Under the pieces are notes generated by a model that was given only the letters and a program-made list of their open reading frames with translations, was not told the origin of the DNA and ran no database searches. Source: Komarekiella delphini-convector SJRDD-AB1 (lineage in GTDB: Bacteria; Cyanobacteriota; Cyanobacteriia; Cyanobacteriales; Nostocaceae). Taken from it: a stretch of 55,223 bases of DNA. This document shows, piece by piece, positions 25,109-33,223 of the stretch. The stretch spans positions 1 through 55,223 of the forward strand of contig NZ_VJXY01000001.1 in the NCBI RefSeq assembly GCF_014831675.1. The letters are read 5' to 3'. Within the stretch, counting starts at the first letter, position 1, and each line of letters begins with the position of its first letter. The position numbers and the translations under genes are program-made.

Positions 25109-25762
25109 ATGTTTTTACTGCTAAGCCGAGTACTGCTGTGGCTGCTTATTGGCACTATCGTATACTCTCTGTTCCAGAGATTCTATCCTTCAGGAACTTT
25201 TGTAGGACGATTAGTCTTAGTTATTCTGTTGATAATCGTAGCTCTGTCGTTTATTAACCCTAATGAACCAGCCGTGGCATCGTTGTGGAGGATGATATCT
25301 TTTCCGCTCAAGCCTTTAGGAGCCTCTGTTTTGCTGATGATTTTTGCTGCTCAGAGGATTAAAGGAGGAGGGATAGATAAACCAGGAGGATACTTACTGG
25401 GTTGGGCACTAACGATTTTACTGTTGGCAAGTACACCAGCCGTTGCCTACTTTTTGTATAGAGCACCTCTAGTAACAATAGGAGGTGATACTTACGCAAT
25501 TGCTACACCTACATCTGGGACACTAGTGGCATTAGGACAACAAACCACCACAGCAAATGTTTCAGATGTTTTAGGAGATAGCATCGTTTCTAATAATTTG
25601 AGAGTCCCCCCTTATTTGTTACAAGGAAATCCTCAAGATATTCGGACACGTGGTTTACGGATTGAAGACTTTGTACCCAGTGCGGAAACTTTACTATTTA
25701 CAACCAGAACTTGGGAAAGTTATCTCACCGAGGTTTACAGATTTTTGCGTGTTCAGCGGTAA
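25109..25762 (+). CDS. Membrane protein resembling the N-terminal half of cyanobacterial YdcF/ElyC proteins
   Basis: 217 residues with three or four N-terminal helices. The segment ISFPLKPLG and what follows (VLLMIFAAQRIKGG, LLLASTPAVAYFLYR) recall the membrane part of cyanobacterial YdcF/ElyC (DUF218) proteins, where a 'FPLKPLG' turn precedes the last helix. The catalytic DUF218 domain that should follow (with VVLG and T-x-x-N motifs) is not present. About 90 residues of soluble beta/alpha sequence replace it. It may be a diverged paralogue or a truncated gene that still has an open frame. The family link is tentative. Confidence 0.6.
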   Translation: MFLLLSRVLLWLLIGTIVYSLFQRFYPSGTFVGRLVLVILLIIVALSFINPNEPAVASLWRMISFPLKPLGASVLLMIFAAQRIKGGGIDKPGGYLLGWALTILLLASTPAVAYFLYRAPLVTIGGDTYAIATPTSGTLVALGQQTTTANVSDVLGDSIVSNNLRVPPYLLQGNPQDIRTRGLRIEDFVPSAETLLFTTRTWESYLTEVYRFLRVQR

Positions 25763-25929
25763 TCAACTTACAGAAGTAACTATGAGGGTCAAAAGTCAGA
25801 AGATTATTTCTCCTGTCTTTCGGCTTCTGACTCCCGAACTGAGAACGTATTGCCCGTAATCAAGAGCCGCTATCAAGCACAGACTTATCAGCAGTTAGTC
25901 TAGGATGATCAAGTTGCATAATTGCTTTA

Positions 25930-27684
25930 ATGGCAAAAAAATCTCGACGAATCGCTAAACTCGGTGCTTACCTGCGTCCCCATTGGCGGGAGGCTACTTT
26001 AGGTATTCTTGCTCTATTGTCTGTCAATGGGCTGGGCGTTTATATACCCTTGTTGATTCGCTCAGCAGTTGACCAACTCTCGGAAACCTTCAGATGGAAT
26101 CAAGTACTACATTATGTAGTACCAATTATTTTGCTTAGTTCAGCCATGTGGTTAATGCGTATGGCTTCGCGCATTTGGCTGTTTGGGGTGGGGCGTCAGG
26201 TAGAATTTGACTTGAAACAACGGATTTTTCAGCACTTACTCAAACTAGAGCCGTCTTATTTTGCCAGCAACACCGCCGGTGATTTAATCAGTAGGGCTAC
26301 CAGTGATGTGGATAATATCCGGCGATTATTGGGTTTTGCTGTACTGAGTTTAGCAAATACGGTATTTGCTTATACGCTGACTCTGCCAGTGATGTTGTCG
26401 ATTAGTGTAGATCTGACATTAGCATCACTGGCAGTTTATCCCTTAATGTTCTTATTGGTGCATCTGTTTAGCAATCGCTTACGTAAACAACAAGCAACAG
26501 TACAAGAGCAACTTTCTGATATCAGTGAACTCATTCAAGAGGATATCAGTGGCATGGCTCTGATTAAAATCTATGCCCAAGAAGAAAATGAGCGTCGAGC
26601 TTTTGCTAAGAAGAATCAGCAATTGTTGACAGCTAACTTGGAACTGGCAAAAAGCCGAAATATACTGTTTCCAATGATAAATGGGCTAGCTAATGTCAGC
26701 TCACTAATTATCATTTGGTTAGGCGCAACGCGGATGTCTTCTGGGGCACTTGCTGTTGGAGACTTTTTGGCACTGCTGATTTATGTAGAGCGTTTAGTTT
26801 TTCCCACTGCACTTTTAGGATTCACAATTACTACTTATCAAAGAGGTGAAGTTAGTATTGACCGTCTTGAGTCTATTCTCAGTGTCACACCAAAAATTCA
26901 AGATGCAAGTGATGCTGTCAATCTACCACTGGCTGAAATTAAAGGGAAACTGACAGCTAAAAATCTCAGCTACACTTACCCTGGTGCTACTACCCCGGCT
27001 TTAGAAAATGTCAACTTTACCATTGTTCCAGGGGAAACAGTGGCAATTGTCGGGGCAATTGGTTCTGGAAAATCAACTTTAGCGAATGCTTTGCCGCGCT
27101 TGTTGGATATTGAGGCGGGGCAGTTGTTTTTGGATGATTTCGATATTACAAAGATAGCATTGACAGATTTACGAAGTGCGATCGCCTATGTTCCTCAAGA
27201 TAGCTTTCTATTTAGCACTACAATCAAAAATAATATCCGCTATGGCGACCCAGTGAGTGAAGCCGAAAATGTAGAAGCCGTTGCTAAACTTGCCCAAATT
27301 GATACAGAAATTATTAATTTTCCGCAGCAATACGAAACTATCGTTGGTGAACGTGGTATTACTCTTTCTGGCGGTCAGCGACAACGTACTGCTTTGGCTA
27401 GGGCAATGCTAGTCAACGCTCCAGTGTTAATTTTGGATGATGCTCTCTCCAGCGTAGATAATCAAACAGCAACACAAATCCTAAACAATCTTTCTAATGG
27501 TACAGAGCGGAAAACAGTACTTTTTATCACTCATCAATTATCTGCGGCGGCGGCTGCTGATCGAATTTTTGTGATGGAAAAAGGAAAAATTGTTCAGATA
27601 GGTAATCACTTAGAACTAGTGCAACAACAAGGTCTTTACAGAACTTTGTGGAGCCAGCATCAAGTCGAGGAATTGCTGCGTTAG
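25930..27684 (+). CDS. ABC exporter, fused permease-ATPase half transporter (MsbA/MdlB-like)
   Basis: A 584-residue half transporter that should work as a dimer in the plasma membrane. The six-helix ABC1 domain spans about 20-310, with ISRATSDVDNIRRLLG typical of exporters. The nucleotide-binding domain runs from about 340: Walker A GAIGSGKSTL, Q loop YVPQDSFLF, signature LSGGQRQRTALARA, Walker B LILDDALSSVD and switch His (FITHQLS). The substrate is unknown; lipids, peptides or drugs are usual. The HupE-like gene begins 55 bp downstream on the same strand but has an unrelated function. Confidence 0.94.
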   Translation: MAKKSRRIAKLGAYLRPHWREATLGILALLSVNGLGVYIPLLIRSAVDQLSETFRWNQVLHYVVPIILLSSAMWLMRMASRIWLFGVGRQVEFDLKQRIFQHLLKLEPSYFASNTAGDLISRATSDVDNIRRLLGFAVLSLANTVFAYTLTLPVMLSISVDLTLASLAVYPLMFLLVHLFSNRLRKQQATVQEQLSDISELIQEDISGMALIKIYAQEENERRAFAKKNQQLLTANLELAKSRNILFPMINGLANVSSLIIIWLGATRMSSGALAVGDFLALLIYVERLVFPTALLGFTITTYQRGEVSIDRLESILSVTPKIQDASDAVNLPLAEIKGKLTAKNLSYTYPGATTPALENVNFTIVPGETVAIVGAIGSGKSTLANALPRLLDIEAGQLFLDDFDITKIALTDLRSAIAYVPQDSFLFSTTIKNNIRYGDPVSEAENVEAVAKLAQIDTEIINFPQQYETIVGERGITLSGGQRQRTALARAMLVNAPVLILDDALSSVDNQTATQILNNLSNGTERKTVLFITHQLSAAAAADRIFVMEKGKIVQIGNHLELVQQQGLYRTLWSQHQVEELLR

Positions 27685-27739
27685 TTTTTTGAAGATTTGG
27701 GTAGTATAAATTACCGAAAAAACTAATTTGGCATAAATA

Positions 27740-28393
27740 ATGTTTAAAGTTGCATTATCCAAATCTCTTGATGCTAGAGATTTCACTGAATCTAAGTTAG
27801 AGCGTCGTCATATTGGAGCGATCGCAGCTCTTGTTTTAATTAGCTTACTGAGTTCGTTAAGTGGAACGCCTGATGATCATACCATCTCTAATTGCTGGGA
27901 AGGCTTTATTTGGGGAATGGCAGATCCAGTAATTAGCTTGGATTGTTTGGCTGGTATGGTTACTATTGGTTTACTTTCGGCTGGGGTTGTTCGTAGCGGT
28001 GTGATAGCTGCATATTTTGGATTAGCTACCCTTTTTGGCATCGGAATCCATTTACTACAGCTAAATTTACCAAGCGTAGAAATTATCATCGCAATTTTTG
28101 CGATCGCTTCTGGCACTATGCTGGTAATGCCGCAATATAACTTCCTGATTCTTGCCTTACTAAGCGTAATTACTGGTTTGTTTCAAGGTTACACTCATGC
28201 TGAATCAATTATTGGCGCAGAAGTTATGCCACTGCTTGCTTATTTACTAGGTATTGGTTTAACTCAGTTTGCGGTTGTTATAAGTGCTAGAAAAATTGGT
28301 ATTACCCTAGGAATTTTTTCTCAGAAAATTCGCATTGCTGGCTTTGCTTTCTGTGCGATTGGTATCGCGTTTCTAAGCAATTCAATAATTTAA
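27740..28393 (+). CDS. HupE/UreJ-family membrane protein with altered metal-site residues
   Basis: 217 residues with about six helices. Its layout follows HupE/UreJ, proposed nickel/cobalt permeases: WGMADPVISLDCLAGMVTIG (59-78) aligns with the family's 'H-P-x-x-G-x-D-H-x-L-A-M' motif, and GLFQGYTHAESI with 'F-H-G-Y-A-H-G-x-E'. In this protein the two His of the first motif are Asp62 and Cys69, and the first His of the second is Gln. It may have a changed metal preference or may no longer transport. An N-terminal extension of about 25 residues precedes the first helix. It has no hydrogenase or urease neighbour. Confidence 0.75.
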   Translation: MFKVALSKSLDARDFTESKLERRHIGAIAALVLISLLSSLSGTPDDHTISNCWEGFIWGMADPVISLDCLAGMVTIGLLSAGVVRSGVIAAYFGLATLFGIGIHLLQLNLPSVEIIIAIFAIASGTMLVMPQYNFLILALLSVITGLFQGYTHAESIIGAEVMPLLAYLLGIGLTQFAVVISARKIGITLGIFSQKIRIAGFAFCAIGIAFLSNSII

Positions 28394-28444
28394 ATCAAAT
28401 ATGTTTGGTCAATTGGTCGAGTTTTTTAGATTTTAGTTATAGCT

Positions 28445-28488
28445 AATGGGTAATTGCTTTTGGAAAAAGGTTTAAACAATTACCCATT
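28445..28488. terminator. Bidirectional terminator between convergent genes
   Basis: A perfect 12-bp inverted repeat (AATGGGTAATTG at 28445-28456, CAATTACCCATT at 28477-28488) lies midway between the convergent HupE-like and sugar transferase genes. There is only a weak T/A run after the stem. Confidence 0.6.
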
Positions 28489-28501
28489 CAAAATCCTTTG
28501 A

Positions 28502-29179
28502 TTAGAAAGCTCCAATTCGTCGAAATAACACGTAGAAAGTTTTCGCAATCAACAACAAGTCATACATTGGATGCCAATTTTCTTGATATCGCAAGTCTAA
28601 ATCAACTATTTGTTCAAAATCTTTGACTTGAGAACGACCACTAACTTGCCATTCACCTGTTAAACCAGGCTTGACATTTAAACGTTTCCAGTGACGCTGG
28701 GTGTATTTCATTACCTCATCACCAGTAGGTGGACGCGTCCCGACCAAACTCATTTCGCCTACCAGAACATTCCAAAACTGAGGTAGTTCGTCCAAACTTG
28801 TGCTTCGCAAAAAGCGCCCTACCTTTGTTATACGGAAATCATTCTTGTTTTTAAAGATAAGTCCGTTAGCTTCGTTACTCACTAAAGATTTTAATTGCTC
28901 CGCATCACTAACCATTGAGCGGAATTTCCGAATCCGAAAGGTGTTACCTTTGAGTCCGTAGCGTTCTTGAGTGAAGAAAATTGAACCAGGGCTATCGATT
29001 TTAATTGCGATCGCGATCGGCACAAACAAAATCGCTAAAATCAATAGTCCTACGAAACTCCCCATAATGTCCAAACAACGCTTAAATTTAGACTGTACCG
29101 AGGGGTGAGTGGCATATTGTAATTCCCATATTTGAGAATTCGCATTTGGAAAAATGCTTGTTAGTGGTGTTTGGTACAT
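28502..29179 (-). CDS. Bacterial sugar transferase (polyprenyl-phosphate glycosyl-1-phosphate transferase)
   Basis: The 225-residue protein has the complete catalytic core of the WcaJ/PglC family: a re-entrant or membrane segment (MGSFVGLLILAILFVPIAIA), then PGSIFFTQERYGLKG, FRIRKFRSM, 'LDELPQFWNVLVGEMSLVG', TRPP and the C-terminal KPGLTGEWQVSGRS. Such enzymes transfer a sugar-1-phosphate from a nucleotide sugar to undecaprenyl phosphate, starting the synthesis of exopolysaccharide, capsule or O-antigen. It lacks the N-terminal helices of long WcaJ proteins, so it is the short form. ATG 29179 is preferred over a TTG ten codons upstream. No other polysaccharide genes are adjacent. Confidence 0.93.
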   Translation of the reverse strand: MYQTPLTSIFPNANSQIWELQYATHPSVQSKFKRCLDIMGSFVGLLILAILFVPIAIAIKIDSPGSIFFTQERYGLKGNTFRIRKFRSMVSDAEQLKSLVSNEANGLIFKNKNDFRITKVGRFLRSTSLDELPQFWNVLVGEMSLVGTRPPTGDEVMKYTQRHWKRLNVKPGLTGEWQVSGRSQVKDFEQIVDLDLRYQENWHPMYDLLLIAKTFYVLFRRIGAF

Positions 29180-29751
29180 TGCCAATTCAAATATATATAT
29201 GAGCAACAAAAGTATAATTACTTAGCCTTATTCTGACTATAGACTTAGCGTTATTGAAAATGATTCATCTTTACCGTATATTTACTTAATCTTCATCAAG
29301 GTTCTGGGGATCATGACTTTATATAAATTTACGATAAACCCAATGAAGTATATCTTAGGAGAGATGACTACTTGTTTTAAGTGTAAATAATCAAATCTTA
29401 GTGTTAAATTTAGCTGTTAAGTAAGTAAATAAAGTTAAAAGTTAAATTAGTTTCAAGTTGTATTCAGTTTTTTTAGTAAAAGGACAGTCAAAATATCTTT
29501 AATCTCGTCAGAAAGCCTACGGCTAAAGCAGTAAGCTTGAAAAAGTTCATCTGACCAAATTTAAGTCTTAACTTACTACGTTTAAAGCAAGATAAGACCT
29601 ACTGAGAAATACATAGCTAGTTTCTCCCTCTAGAACCGAACTATTCAACATCTGTATAAGAGTTAAGGAGGTGTAGCTTAGATAATTACCGACCTTAATA
29701 TTAGCGTTAGTAAGGCACAAGCATCAGCTAACATTATCCGAAAAGAGGGAT
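29180..29751. other. Intergenic region with an unattached strong Shine-Dalgarno sequence
   Basis: About 570 bp of AT-rich DNA upstream of the sugar transferase. The only notable element is AAGGAGGTG at 29665-29673 on the plus strand, an almost perfect match to the 16S rRNA tail but with no ATG, GTG or TTG at normal distance. A 30-codon open frame follows only if a rare ATA or ATT start is allowed (29682/29685 to 29774). Confidence 0.4.
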
Positions 29752-29901
29752 ATGTCCAAAATATTTGTAATTGACACCGAAAAAAGACAGCAAATTGTTC
29801 CTACCAGTTACCAGATTCTACAACAGAAACCGCCTAAGAGAGTTCTCGAATATCCTTTTTACTTAACAACAAGTAATATTTTTGAACATAACTTTGTATA
29901 A
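29752..29901 (+). CDS. Possible small protein of 49 residues
   Basis: ATG 29752 follows AAGAGGGAT closely and opens a 50-codon frame ending at TAA 29899-29901. The start SKIFVIDTEKRQ and the later KRVLEYPFYL are loosely like the RRXRR/PLMP-type N-terminal domain of IscB-like proteins ('VFVxDTNKKP...' then 'A-A-V-x-R-x-Y-P-F'). The similarity is weak, the conserved Pro-Leu is absent and no HNH/RuvC part follows. It is either a real small protein or the relic of a larger gene. Confidence 0.35.
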   Translation: MSKIFVIDTEKRQQIVPTSYQILQQKPPKRVLEYPFYLTTSNIFEHNFV

Positions 29902-30205
29902 ATATCTAATAAAAATCCAAGTACTAAGCAAGACAAATCTTCCGAAGATAGATTTTATTACTAAAAGTATGAGATAGCCTGTCTTGCAACATACAACTAA
30001 TAGATGCAAGTTAGCTTAAGGCAACTAAATTTTAAGTTCGTGGCACAACAATGACTCTATAATTAAGCAAAAGACACCAAATAACAAAATGACGCGTAAT
30101 ATTGCAATAGTAATGACTATTTGGTGTTTGTAATAGTATTAAGTTATGCCAAATTCTATTAGTAATTTTACTATGATGATCTCTTAAAATTAGGGTGGTA
30201 AAGAA
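29902..30205. other. Intergenic region, no gene seen
   Basis: About 300 bp of AT-rich sequence before the coiled-coil gene. No gene, repeat or terminator was recognised. Confidence 0.4.
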
Positions 30206-30505
30206 ATGATTTCAGCGAGGATTGAAGTAAAAATTAGTCGATTGGAATCTATTGTTGAGCAAATTGGAGAAGCAGTACTTTCGACAACTGAGACAATTGA
30301 ACATCTCGCAGAAAGGTTGGAGACTCTCAGTGTGCAAGTTGAAGCACAGGGAAAGCAGGTTCAGCAACAGGGCTATCAAATTTTCGCCTTATGTGATGCT
30401 GTACAAACCCTTGCTGAATCTCAGGATAGTTCACTGCAAAAACTCAATCAACTAACAAAAACTTTAAATCAACTTACGTTATTAATTCAAGGAGCAGATG
30501 ACTAA
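30206..30505 (+). CDS. Hypothetical coiled-coil protein
   Basis: 99 residues, almost entirely helical, with heptad spacing of Leu/Ile/Val and many Gln and Glu (ETIEHLAERLETLSVQVEA, LQKLNQLTKTLNQLTLLIQ), consistent with a coiled coil. There is no signal peptide, membrane helix or catalytic motif. GGGTGG precedes the ATG at ordinary distance, so it is probably translated. Small coiled-coil proteins of this kind are frequent in Nostocales; I can assign no function. It is convergent with surE, with only 45 bp between them. Confidence 0.75.
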   Translation: MISARIEVKISRLESIVEQIGEAVLSTTETIEHLAERLETLSVQVEAQGKQVQQQGYQIFALCDAVQTLAESQDSSLQKLNQLTKTLNQLTLLIQGADD

Positions 30506-30550
30506 TAGTTATCAGTTATCAAGCTAAAAAATGGTTACTATTAACTGATG

Positions 30551-31228
30551 TTAAACTCTTAACTGAGTTACAGCGATGTTACCAGAAAAACATACATCTA
30601 CATCGCTGCCAGGAGTGCGATCGCGTTTACCATATTCCCCAACATAATAAAAGTTTTCGCCATCAACACGATAGTTGACTGGCAAAGGTTTAGTGCAAGG
30701 TTTACAAAATACCACTTCAGGAGAAGGTTCTCCCGGTTGCAGATGTGGTAAATTCACATTCCAATAGCTTCCAGGTTCTAGGGGACGCTTGAGTAAGTCG
30801 GCTAAAACCTCAGCGGTTAACTTTGCAGCCATATCCCAATCAAAATTCAGCTTGGCTTTGCGATAGTGAGAAATGGCTATTCCCGGAATACCATGCATTG
30901 CGGCTTCCCGCACAGCAGCAACAGTTCCAGAAATATAAGCATCCACTCCTAAGTTCCCCCCAGCGTTAATACCTGACAAAACAAATTTGACATCTTTGCT
31001 AATTTGTGTTATCGCAATTCTGACACAATCAGCGGGAGTGCCGGCGATCGCATACTCAGTATCAGAACGTCGTTGAAGGTTGATGGGGCGAGTTGTGGTA
31101 ACTTGATGCCCACAGCCGGATTGATGATCTTGAGGAGCCGCAATAATCGCATTGCCGTTAACAGCTCTGACTAGGGCTTGAATACCAGGAGCATCGATAC
31201 CATCGTCGTTAGTTAAGATTAGGGTCAT
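30551..31228 (-). CDS. surE: 5'/3'-nucleotidase SurE
   Basis: SurE removes phosphate from nucleoside monophosphates (and some exopolyphosphates) in the cytoplasm with a divalent metal, and is linked to stationary-phase survival. The start ATG 31228 places the metal site at its usual place: MTLILTNDDGIDAPG with the Asp pair at residues 8-9. SGINAGGNLGVDAYISGTV and GTPADCVRIA follow, as in all SurE proteins. The length is 225 residues, which is normal. A start 15 codons upstream is open but lacks conservation. The gene is monocistronic here. Confidence 0.95.
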   Translation of the reverse strand: MTLILTNDDGIDAPGIQALVRAVNGNAIIAAPQDHQSGCGHQVTTTRPINLQRRSDTEYAIAGTPADCVRIAITQISKDVKFVLSGINAGGNLGVDAYISGTVAAVREAAMHGIPGIAISHYRKAKLNFDWDMAAKLTAEVLADLLKRPLEPGSYWNVNLPHLQPGEPSPEVVFCKPCTKPLPVNYRVDGENFYYVGEYGKRDRTPGSDVDVCFSGNIAVTQLRV

Positions 31229-31402
31229 ATATTTATACTGATTTAGATTTAGCCTAGACAATTTATTCAACAAGCAGAAAAATCTAGTTAATGCGCCTCA
31301 ATCAGTATGGCAGGGAGATATATTCGCAGATATAAAAAAATGTAAGCAATTGCGCCAAAAATTTTCCTAATTATGATAGAGTTGCCGGATGGTTTGCAAA
31401 TT

Positions 31403-31440
31403 CCGCCCTAAATATTTGGGTTAATTCCCAAAAGGGGCGG
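31403..31440. other. GC-rich hairpin in the surE-psb32 intergenic region
   Basis: CCGCC (31403-31407) pairs with GGCGG (31436-31440) and TTGGG (31416-31420) with CCCAA (31427-31431). Together they form a 38-nt hairpin with internal loops in an otherwise AT-rich spacer (31229-31645). It lacks a T run on either strand and no gene ends into it, so it may be part of a leader or small RNA. The spacer holds nothing else that I recognise; it must contain the surE and psb32 promoters. Confidence 0.35.
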
Positions 31441-31645
31441 TATTTCTTGTCAGTACTTGTATAACTGGCGTTGGTAGTTAACGCTTACAGTTACAATCAA
31501 GACAGATTTGTGCAATCAAAATTATCGAAAAAGATCTATTCGCTAGCTGTATTAGAAATTTCTGAGTTGAGAAAAACGTGAATCAGGTGATTTTTACAGT
31601 GGTTGTGTAGTATTTTTGGTGCAAGTCTGTCTTAGAGTTCATACG

Positions 31646-32407
31646 ATGAAACAGCTCCTCAAGCAAGTATTTAGCAGTAAAAAACACCATTATTGGCTAG
31701 TTCTACCCTTTGTGACAATGATTCTAGCGGCTTCGCTGTTTGCCACACCCGCTTTTGCCACAGGTGTGTATCAAATGCCCAACCTCGCAGCAGGCGATGC
31801 CTCCGGCAAGGGCAAAGCCCTACGCACCTGGATTGTAGATCAAGGTGAAATTGTCAGCCGTCTGAATGAAGGTAAAATTGGCAGTGCCTTCGAGAATTTA
31901 GCAAAGCAAACTGGCAATGAAGTTAGAGTCGTCACTATTCGCCGCCTAGACTATGGGGAAACACCAGAAAGCTTTGCCAAAGCATTATTTGAAAAATGGT
32001 TTCCCACAAAAGAAGCTCAAGCCAATCAAACCTTATTGGTGCTGGATACAGTGACCAATGGTACCGCCATTATTACTGGGGATAAAGTCAAGTCATTACT
32101 GACAGATTCTATTGCCGAGAGTGTAGCTACTGAAACAGTGAGTGCGCCATTACGGGACGGTAACAAATACAATCAGGCATTTTTAGATGCTAGCGATCGC
32201 TTAGTCGCCGTCCTTTCTGGCAATCCTGATCCAGGGCCACCCAAAATAGCTGACAAGGTTCAGGTAGAAGGCACTTTTAAAAAAGCAGGAGAAACCGACC
32301 GAGGTAACGCCACTGCTTGGGTGGTAGGACTGTTGATTGCTGCCACTGTTATCCCAATGGCAACTTACTATATCTACCAGATAAATCAGCCATCATCTGA
32401 TGGGTAA
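31646..32407 (+). CDS. psb32: Photosystem II repair protein Psb32 (TPM domain)
   Basis: 253 residues from ATG 31646. A signal peptide (YWLVLPFVTMILAASLFATPAFA) is followed by a TPM domain (about 55-190: TWIVDQGEIVSRLNEGKI, VRVVTIRRLDYGETPESFA, LFEKWFPTKE) and a C-terminal membrane helix (WVVGLLIAATVIPMATYYIY). This signal-TPM-anchor layout and length match cyanobacterial Psb32, which protects photosystem II and speeds its repair after photodamage, acting on the lumenal side of the thylakoid. A TTG 30 nt upstream is an unlikely start. Confidence 0.88.
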   Translation: MKQLLKQVFSSKKHHYWLVLPFVTMILAASLFATPAFATGVYQMPNLAAGDASGKGKALRTWIVDQGEIVSRLNEGKIGSAFENLAKQTGNEVRVVTIRRLDYGETPESFAKALFEKWFPTKEAQANQTLLVLDTVTNGTAIITGDKVKSLLTDSIAESVATETVSAPLRDGNKYNQAFLDASDRLVAVLSGNPDPGPPKIADKVQVEGTFKKAGETDRGNATAWVVGLLIAATVIPMATYYIYQINQPSSDG

Positions 32408-32409
32408 TC

Positions 32410-32452
32410 AGAAAGAATAAAGGATGAAATTTTATACTTCATCCTTCTTTCT
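32410..32452. terminator. Bidirectional terminator after psb32 and the DUF4346 gene
   Basis: AAGGATGAA pairs with TTCATCCTT, extended outward by AGAAAG and CTTTCT with a small bulge, around a short AT loop. It spans the 43 bp between the convergent stops and touches the last codon of the DUF4346 gene. Confidence 0.75.
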
Positions 32453-32840
32453 AATCTTGAATATACTCTTGCCCTGTTACCAAAGCCACCTCAGCTCGGA
32501 CAAATTCTCTACCCAAATAAGCTGCATGATCTAACTGAGTTACTGGACAGGGCTGAGTTTCTTCAAAAACCTTCACGCAAAGTTCTTTCGCCGTCCTCCC
32601 ACTAAAAACTGTTGTGTGAGTTCGTTCAACCTTTCCCCGCGCAGGAATCACCTTCCCTGTGTTTGGATCGACAGCTAAACCACGCTCATCAATCACATTT
32701 GTGAAATGCTTGGCATAAATTAATTGTGCTTCTTTATCCAAGTAGATAATGAAATATCCACCAGGGTCAAGGTCAATATGACGCCCAGAAAGTTTATTAT
32801 CAATTGCCGCTAAATCTTCAACCATCAAATCCATAAGCAT
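32451..32840 (-). CDS. DUF4346-domain protein
   Basis: About 129 residues forming a single DUF4346 domain, found almost only in cyanobacteria and plants. Recognisable blocks are DPGGYFIIYLDKEAQLIYAK, GLAVDPNTGKVIPARG, VFSGRTAKELC and 'LDHAAYLGREFVRAEVALV'. The function is not known; a homologous region is fused to dihydropteroate synthase-like proteins in some organisms, hinting at a pterin or methyl-transfer context. Several ATG codons lie close together; I use 32840, but 32834 is equally possible. It converges with psb32. Confidence 0.85.
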   Translation of the reverse strand: MLMDLMVEDLAAIDNKLSGRHIDLDPGGYFIIYLDKEAQLIYAKHFTNVIDERGLAVDPNTGKVIPARGKVERTHTTVFSGRTAKELCVKVFEETQPCPVTQLDHAAYLGREFVRAEVALVTGQEYIQD

Positions 32841-33115
32841 TCTAAAAAGCAAATTTCTTTCTTGAGATTTTTACACTCTATATCAAGTGTAATTCCTATC
32901 TTCCATAGCCTTGTTTATATCTTTGAATATCTCTTTAAGCGTTATTACTTAAATTAAATTAAAATTTAGCTATAAAATATACTTTTATTTTAGATAAATA
33001 CAACGATATTAGAGCGTAAAATTACTGAAGCAATAGTTATAAAAAAAACTATACACTCACCTATGAATGAAATTTAAAAGCCTTATTAAAGGCTTACTCA
33101 CTTTAATTTCTAATC

Positions 33116-33217
33116 ATGAATTACATACGAAAAATAGCGCTATTCATCGGGGTAGGAGCTACAGTTGTTATGACTCCGTTTGCTGTTCAAGCTCAAACCT
33201 GCGCTGATTCCAGCTAA
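33116..33217 (+). CDS. Signal-peptide fragment in frame with the nuclease gene
   Basis: ATG 33116 starts a 33-residue peptide, MNYIRKIALFIGVGATVVMT then PFAVQAQTCADSS, ending at TAA 33215-33217. It is a textbook Sec signal peptide with cleavage after VQA or AQT. The downstream nuclease frame is exactly in phase (108 bp to its TTG), so this is most simply the 5' end of one gene split by a nonsense codon. Confidence 0.6.
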   Translation: MNYIRKIALFIGVGATVVMTPFAVQAQTCADSS

Positions 33218-33223
33218 ACACCA

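Noticed and set aside
24906-25124. 72-codon plus-strand frame upstream of the YdcF-like gene
   Set aside because: It overlaps the start of the next gene, has many Cys and rare residue runs, and looks like chance.
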